A DNA stretch of 64,000 nucleotides from Burkholderia cepacia ATCC 25416 (GTDB lineage Bacteria; Pseudomonadota; Gammaproteobacteria; Burkholderiales; Burkholderiaceae): NCBI RefSeq assembly GCF_001411495.1, contig NZ_CP012982.1, positions 1,984,001-2,048,000 on the forward strand, written 5' to 3'. Position numbers and translations under genes: made by a program. Each line of letters opens with the position of its first letter. The first letter of the stretch is position 1. The notes beneath the pieces were generated by a model. The model had not been told where the DNA came from and did no database searches. It saw only the letters and a list, made by a program, of their open reading frames with translations. Shown here one piece after another: positions 61,737 to 64,000 of this stretch.

Positions 61737-62480
61737 ATGAAACGCCGGATCCTCTGTGCGCTCGCCTGCGGGATGATTGCACTGCCGGCGTGTGCCGCGC
61801 CCGATCTCGACGCCGTGCTGCTGCACGAGAGCCGCACGGTGACGGCCGACGGCGTGACGCGCACGACGCTGTATCGCGAACGGATGGTGCGGCGCGACGG
61901 GCACGTGTGGGTCGAACGCGTGCTGCCCGCCGCGGCGGCCGGCGGCGGTCAGGGCGACGATCACGATCATGACCACGATGCAGGCCCGGGCCGCCGCGCC
62001 GGCGTGCAGCCGGCGGCCGCCCACGCGGGCCACAGGCATTTCAACTTCCAGGCGGCTGCACGGCATGTGACTTACGACGGCAAGACGGCCCGCATCGAGT
62101 ATGTCGATGCGGCGAACCGGACGGTCGTCAGCGTGCCGCCGGCCGAGTACGAAACCACGGGCTTCGACGGCTCGTGGGACAACGCGTACTACGTCACGCC
62201 GCCGTCGCAGCTGAAGCGGCTCGCGGTCGCGAAGCGCGGCGACGCGCCCGGCACCCTCTGGTACGAGCAGGCGGTCGATACGCCCGGCGCGCGCGGCGTG
62301 AACCGGATCCTGTGGAGCGAGACGCTGCAGGCGCCGCTGTCGGTCGAATACCGGAGTGCCGACGGCCGCGTCGTGCGCAAGCTGACGTTGACACCGGCGC
62401 CGGCCGCGCGGCGCGAGGCGCCGCCGTGGACGACGCTCGCCCGCTACGCGCGCAAGGAATACGCCGACTATCTGGATTGA
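61737..62480 (+). CDS. Secreted protein with His/Asp-rich tract, downstream of phosphatases
   Basis: 247 residues, 33 bp after phosphatase 2; signal peptide ends ALPACA. A probable metal-binding stretch GGGQGDDHDHDHDAGPGRRA and HAGHRHFNFQAAARHV lies at about 73-105. The rest contains YETTGFDGSWDNAYYVTPPS and VNRILWSETLQAPLSVEYRS, which suggest a beta-rich fold. No named family recognised. It may bind zinc or other metals for the phosphatases; that is inference from position. Confidence 0.75.
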   Translation: MKRRILCALACGMIALPACAAPDLDAVLLHESRTVTADGVTRTTLYRERMVRRDGHVWVERVLPAAAAGGGQGDDHDHDHDAGPGRRAGVQPAAAHAGHRHFNFQAAARHVTYDGKTARIEYVDAANRTVVSVPPAEYETTGFDGSWDNAYYVTPPSQLKRLAVAKRGDAPGTLWYEQAVDTPGARGVNRILWSETLQAPLSVEYRSADGRVVRKLTLTPAPAARREAPPWTTLARYARKEYADYLD

Positions 62481-62652
62481 CCGGCGGGCGGCGACACGCT
62501 ACCGATTACCCGACGGCTTCGGTCGATCGTGCGATGCGTACGCGGGGTTTGCGGTCAGGCCGGGCGGTATCGCCATCGCGATACGGCCGGGTGCTGGCCG
62601 CTTTCTTCTCTTTCCGAAGTCGTGTCACCCGGCAGGGGCGGCCGACGATCCG

Positions 62653-63792
62653 CTAGAACCGCGCGCCGTCCGGCACGCGCGTTGACGGCCGCGACGCGAC
62701 CCGCTTGATGAAGCGGTCGAGCGGTGTCGCATAGCCGCGCGCGATCGCCGCGCTCAGCACCGCCGACAACGCCAGATACGCGATCAGCAACAGCAGCCGG
62801 GTGTCGCCATGCGTGGCCGACGGCGGCCAGAACGTGCGCAGCCCGCCGAGCACGATCAGGTGAAACAGGTACAGCTCGTAGCTCAGGGTGCCGGCCCGGC
62901 GCAACGGCGCGAGCAGGCGGCCCTGCGCGCGCGTGCCGTTGACGTGCGCGCCGATCAGCAGCACGGCCGTGCCGAGCGCCATCGCGGTGACGCCGGCGAC
63001 GTGGCTTTCCGCGATCGGCCAGGCCAGATACAGCGCGGCCATCGCCGCCGCGACGAGCCCCTGCACGAGCGGCGCGGCGAGTCGCTGCCAGCTTTTGCGC
63101 TCGGCCAGCAACGCGGTGCAGCAGCCGATCGCGATCCCGTCGAACGACGCGAAGTACGCATAGAGGAACCCGCCTTCGTCGCCGGCGTGCGTGAAGCGGT
63201 ACACGGGCCCGATCGCGGCGACGGCCACCCAGAACGCGACCAGCCGCGCATCGCGGCGCAGCGCGATGCACAGCAGCGGAAACGACAGGTAGAACACCTC
63301 TTCGACCGACAGCGACCACAGCACGCCGAGCGCGTAGTTGACCCACCCGTATGCGCCGATCAGCACGTTCATCCAGAACGTCAGCGACGCGAGATTCACG
63401 AGCCAGAACGACACGGCGACGCCCTCCGGCGCGTGGTTCCGGAAGATCGGCACGCCGGCCGCCGCGAGGCCGTTGACGAGCGCGAGCAGCAGGAGCAGGC
63501 ACGGGACGATGCGCGCGATGCGCGACACGTAGAACGCGCGCACGTCGACCGCGCCGAGGTTGCCCCAGCGGCGCCGCGCATTCGACGTGATCAGGTAGCC
63601 CGAGATCGCGAAGAACATCGTCACGCCGTAGTTGCCGTTGCGCACCACCGCATGCACCGTTTCCCAGCCGAATACGCGCGCGAGCGATGTTTCACGCAGC
63701 GAGTAGGGGATGTTGAAGTGATGCAGCAGGACGAGCACGATCGACACGCCGCGCAGCAGGTCGATGCGCGCGTTGCGCGGGCCGGCGCTCAT
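62653..63792 (-). CDS. Membrane acyltransferase (acyltransferase 3 family), coupled to beta-lactamase gene
   Basis: 379 residues with about ten membrane segments. N-terminus IDLLRGVSIVLVLLHHFNIP, with paired His at the catalytic position, then YGVTMFFAISGYLIT and YVSRIARIVPCLLLL; late motif TLSYELYLFHLIVLGG. OafA-type O-acyltransferase. Its ATG at 63792 overlaps the stop of the upstream class D beta-lactamase gene (ATGA). Distinct from the exopolysaccharide acyltransferase at 17086-18129. Confidence 0.92.
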   Translation of the reverse strand: MSAGPRNARIDLLRGVSIVLVLLHHFNIPYSLRETSLARVFGWETVHAVVRNGNYGVTMFFAISGYLITSNARRRWGNLGAVDVRAFYVSRIARIVPCLLLLLALVNGLAAAGVPIFRNHAPEGVAVSFWLVNLASLTFWMNVLIGAYGWVNYALGVLWSLSVEEVFYLSFPLLCIALRRDARLVAFWVAVAAIGPVYRFTHAGDEGGFLYAYFASFDGIAIGCCTALLAERKSWQRLAAPLVQGLVAAAMAALYLAWPIAESHVAGVTAMALGTAVLLIGAHVNGTRAQGRLLAPLRRAGTLSYELYLFHLIVLGGLRTFWPPSATHGDTRLLLLIAYLALSAVLSAAIARGYATPLDRFIKRVASRPSTRVPDGARF

Positions 63793-64000
63793 TGCGGCCT
63801 GCCCGGTTCGGCGAGGGCGGGCAGCGTCGCCAGGAACGTGTCGCGTGCGCGCAGGCCGGCGTTCGGCGTCTGCCGCTCGTCGTCCTGTATCAGGTACGCG
63901 AACGCGAGCGTGCGCGGCCCTTTGGCCGCCCAGCCGACGAACCAGCCGTACGCATGCGACGCGTCGTACTTGCGCCCCGGCGACCCGGTGCCCGTCTTGC
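63789..64000 (-). CDS. Class D (OXA-type) beta-lactamase, C-terminal part only
   Basis: 70 codons are visible before the TGA at 63789-63791. They include the class D KTG box in KTGTGSPGRKYDASHAYGWF, the following VGWAAKGPRTLAFAYLIQDD, and a tail ATLPALAEPGRPQ. The KTG and the Trp/Gly-rich strand after it are characteristic of OXA enzymes, and Burkholderia species carry chromosomal ones. The serine active-site motif lies outside the window, so activity cannot be judged. Confidence 0.85.
   Translation of the reverse strand, partial: KTGTGSPGRKYDASHAYGWFVGWAAKGPRTLAFAYLIQDDERQTPNAGLRARDTFLATLPALAEPGRPQ

Noticed and set aside
60120..62066. 648-residue minus-strand frame opposite alkaline phosphatase 2
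   Set aside because: Antisense of a gene with intact catalytic motifs; composition typical of shadow frames.
62545..62600. Possible terminator (GTATCG...CGATAC) between the convergent His-rich protein and acyltransferase genes
   Set aside because: Only a six-base stem and no T-run in either direction; too weak to list.
1..64000. CRISPR arrays, tRNA or rRNA genes, prophage or complete IS elements
   Set aside because: No regularly spaced repeats, cloverleaf genes, integrase/transposase genes or paired terminal repeats were seen.

Overview
The window looks like a piece of a Burkholderia chromosome, most likely from the Burkholderia cepacia complex and probably a secondary replicon. The basis is the very high G+C with strong third-position bias, the many ATGA/GTGA stop-start overlaps, an ACC deaminase gene (acdS) beside its divergent Lrp-type regulator, a CS1/cable-type fimbrial locus, and a Burkholderia-like class D beta-lactamase tail. 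No rRNA, tRNA, CRISPR array or intact insertion sequence was seen. The species is inferred, not proven.

Positions 1-17.1 kb are almost entirely fimbrial. Two paralogous classical chaperone-usher sets lie on the minus strand: FimA-like pilin, chaperone and a cut usher at 1-2779, and pilin, chaperone, usher and two-domain tip protein at 3508-8888. A 1-kb regulatory region separates them from a plus-strand CS1/CFA-I-type (alpha) cluster at 9892-16639: pilin, terminator, TcfC-type usher, chaperone, a one-domain chaperone-like protein, a proline-linked tip protein, a second CS1-type pilin and another chaperone. A truncated extra chaperone copy (16801-17073) ends the block.

Positions 17.1-28.4 kb hold a nine-gene minus-strand Wzx/Wzy-type exopolysaccharide operon: initiating sugar-phosphate transferase, outer-membrane export lipoprotein, tyrosine phosphatase, tyrosine autokinase, glycosyltransferase, pyruvyl transferase, flippase, polymerase-like protein and acyltransferase. 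Most junctions overlap, so it is probably one transcript.

Positions 29.3-35.9 kb carry housekeeping or accessory genes: a DUF2322 protein, a YbhB-like protein, a ketopantoate reductase-like enzyme with an MFS exporter and divergent LysR regulator, a flavin reductase, a thioredoxin-like protein and YjbQ.

Positions 35.9-50.1 kb are dominated by signalling and envelope genes. A minus-strand operon encodes a BetR-type response regulator, a periplasmic SUOX-fold protein and a hybrid kinase. Three lipoproteins follow (Sel1-like, CsgG-like and one with five internal repeats). Next comes a two-kinase system around an RcsB/BvgA-type regulator; both kinase genes carry a frameshift in this sequence. 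Its layout recalls CblS/CblT/CblR control of cable pili, and a 14-bp motif (GGAC-N4-AYTAAA) is shared by its promoter region, the fimbrial promoter region and the exopolysaccharide promoter region.

Positions 50.4-64 kb are metabolic: acdS/acdR, a RES-toxin remnant, a second pyruvate dehydrogenase E1 (aceE) with a divergent Lrp-type regulator and an 11-bp inverted repeat between them, a poxB-like pyruvate oxidase, a 29-codon ORF coupled to a methyltransferase, two alkaline phosphatases with a His-rich secreted protein behind a possible Pho box, and an acyltransferase whose start codon overlaps the stop of a class D beta-lactamase cut by the window edge.
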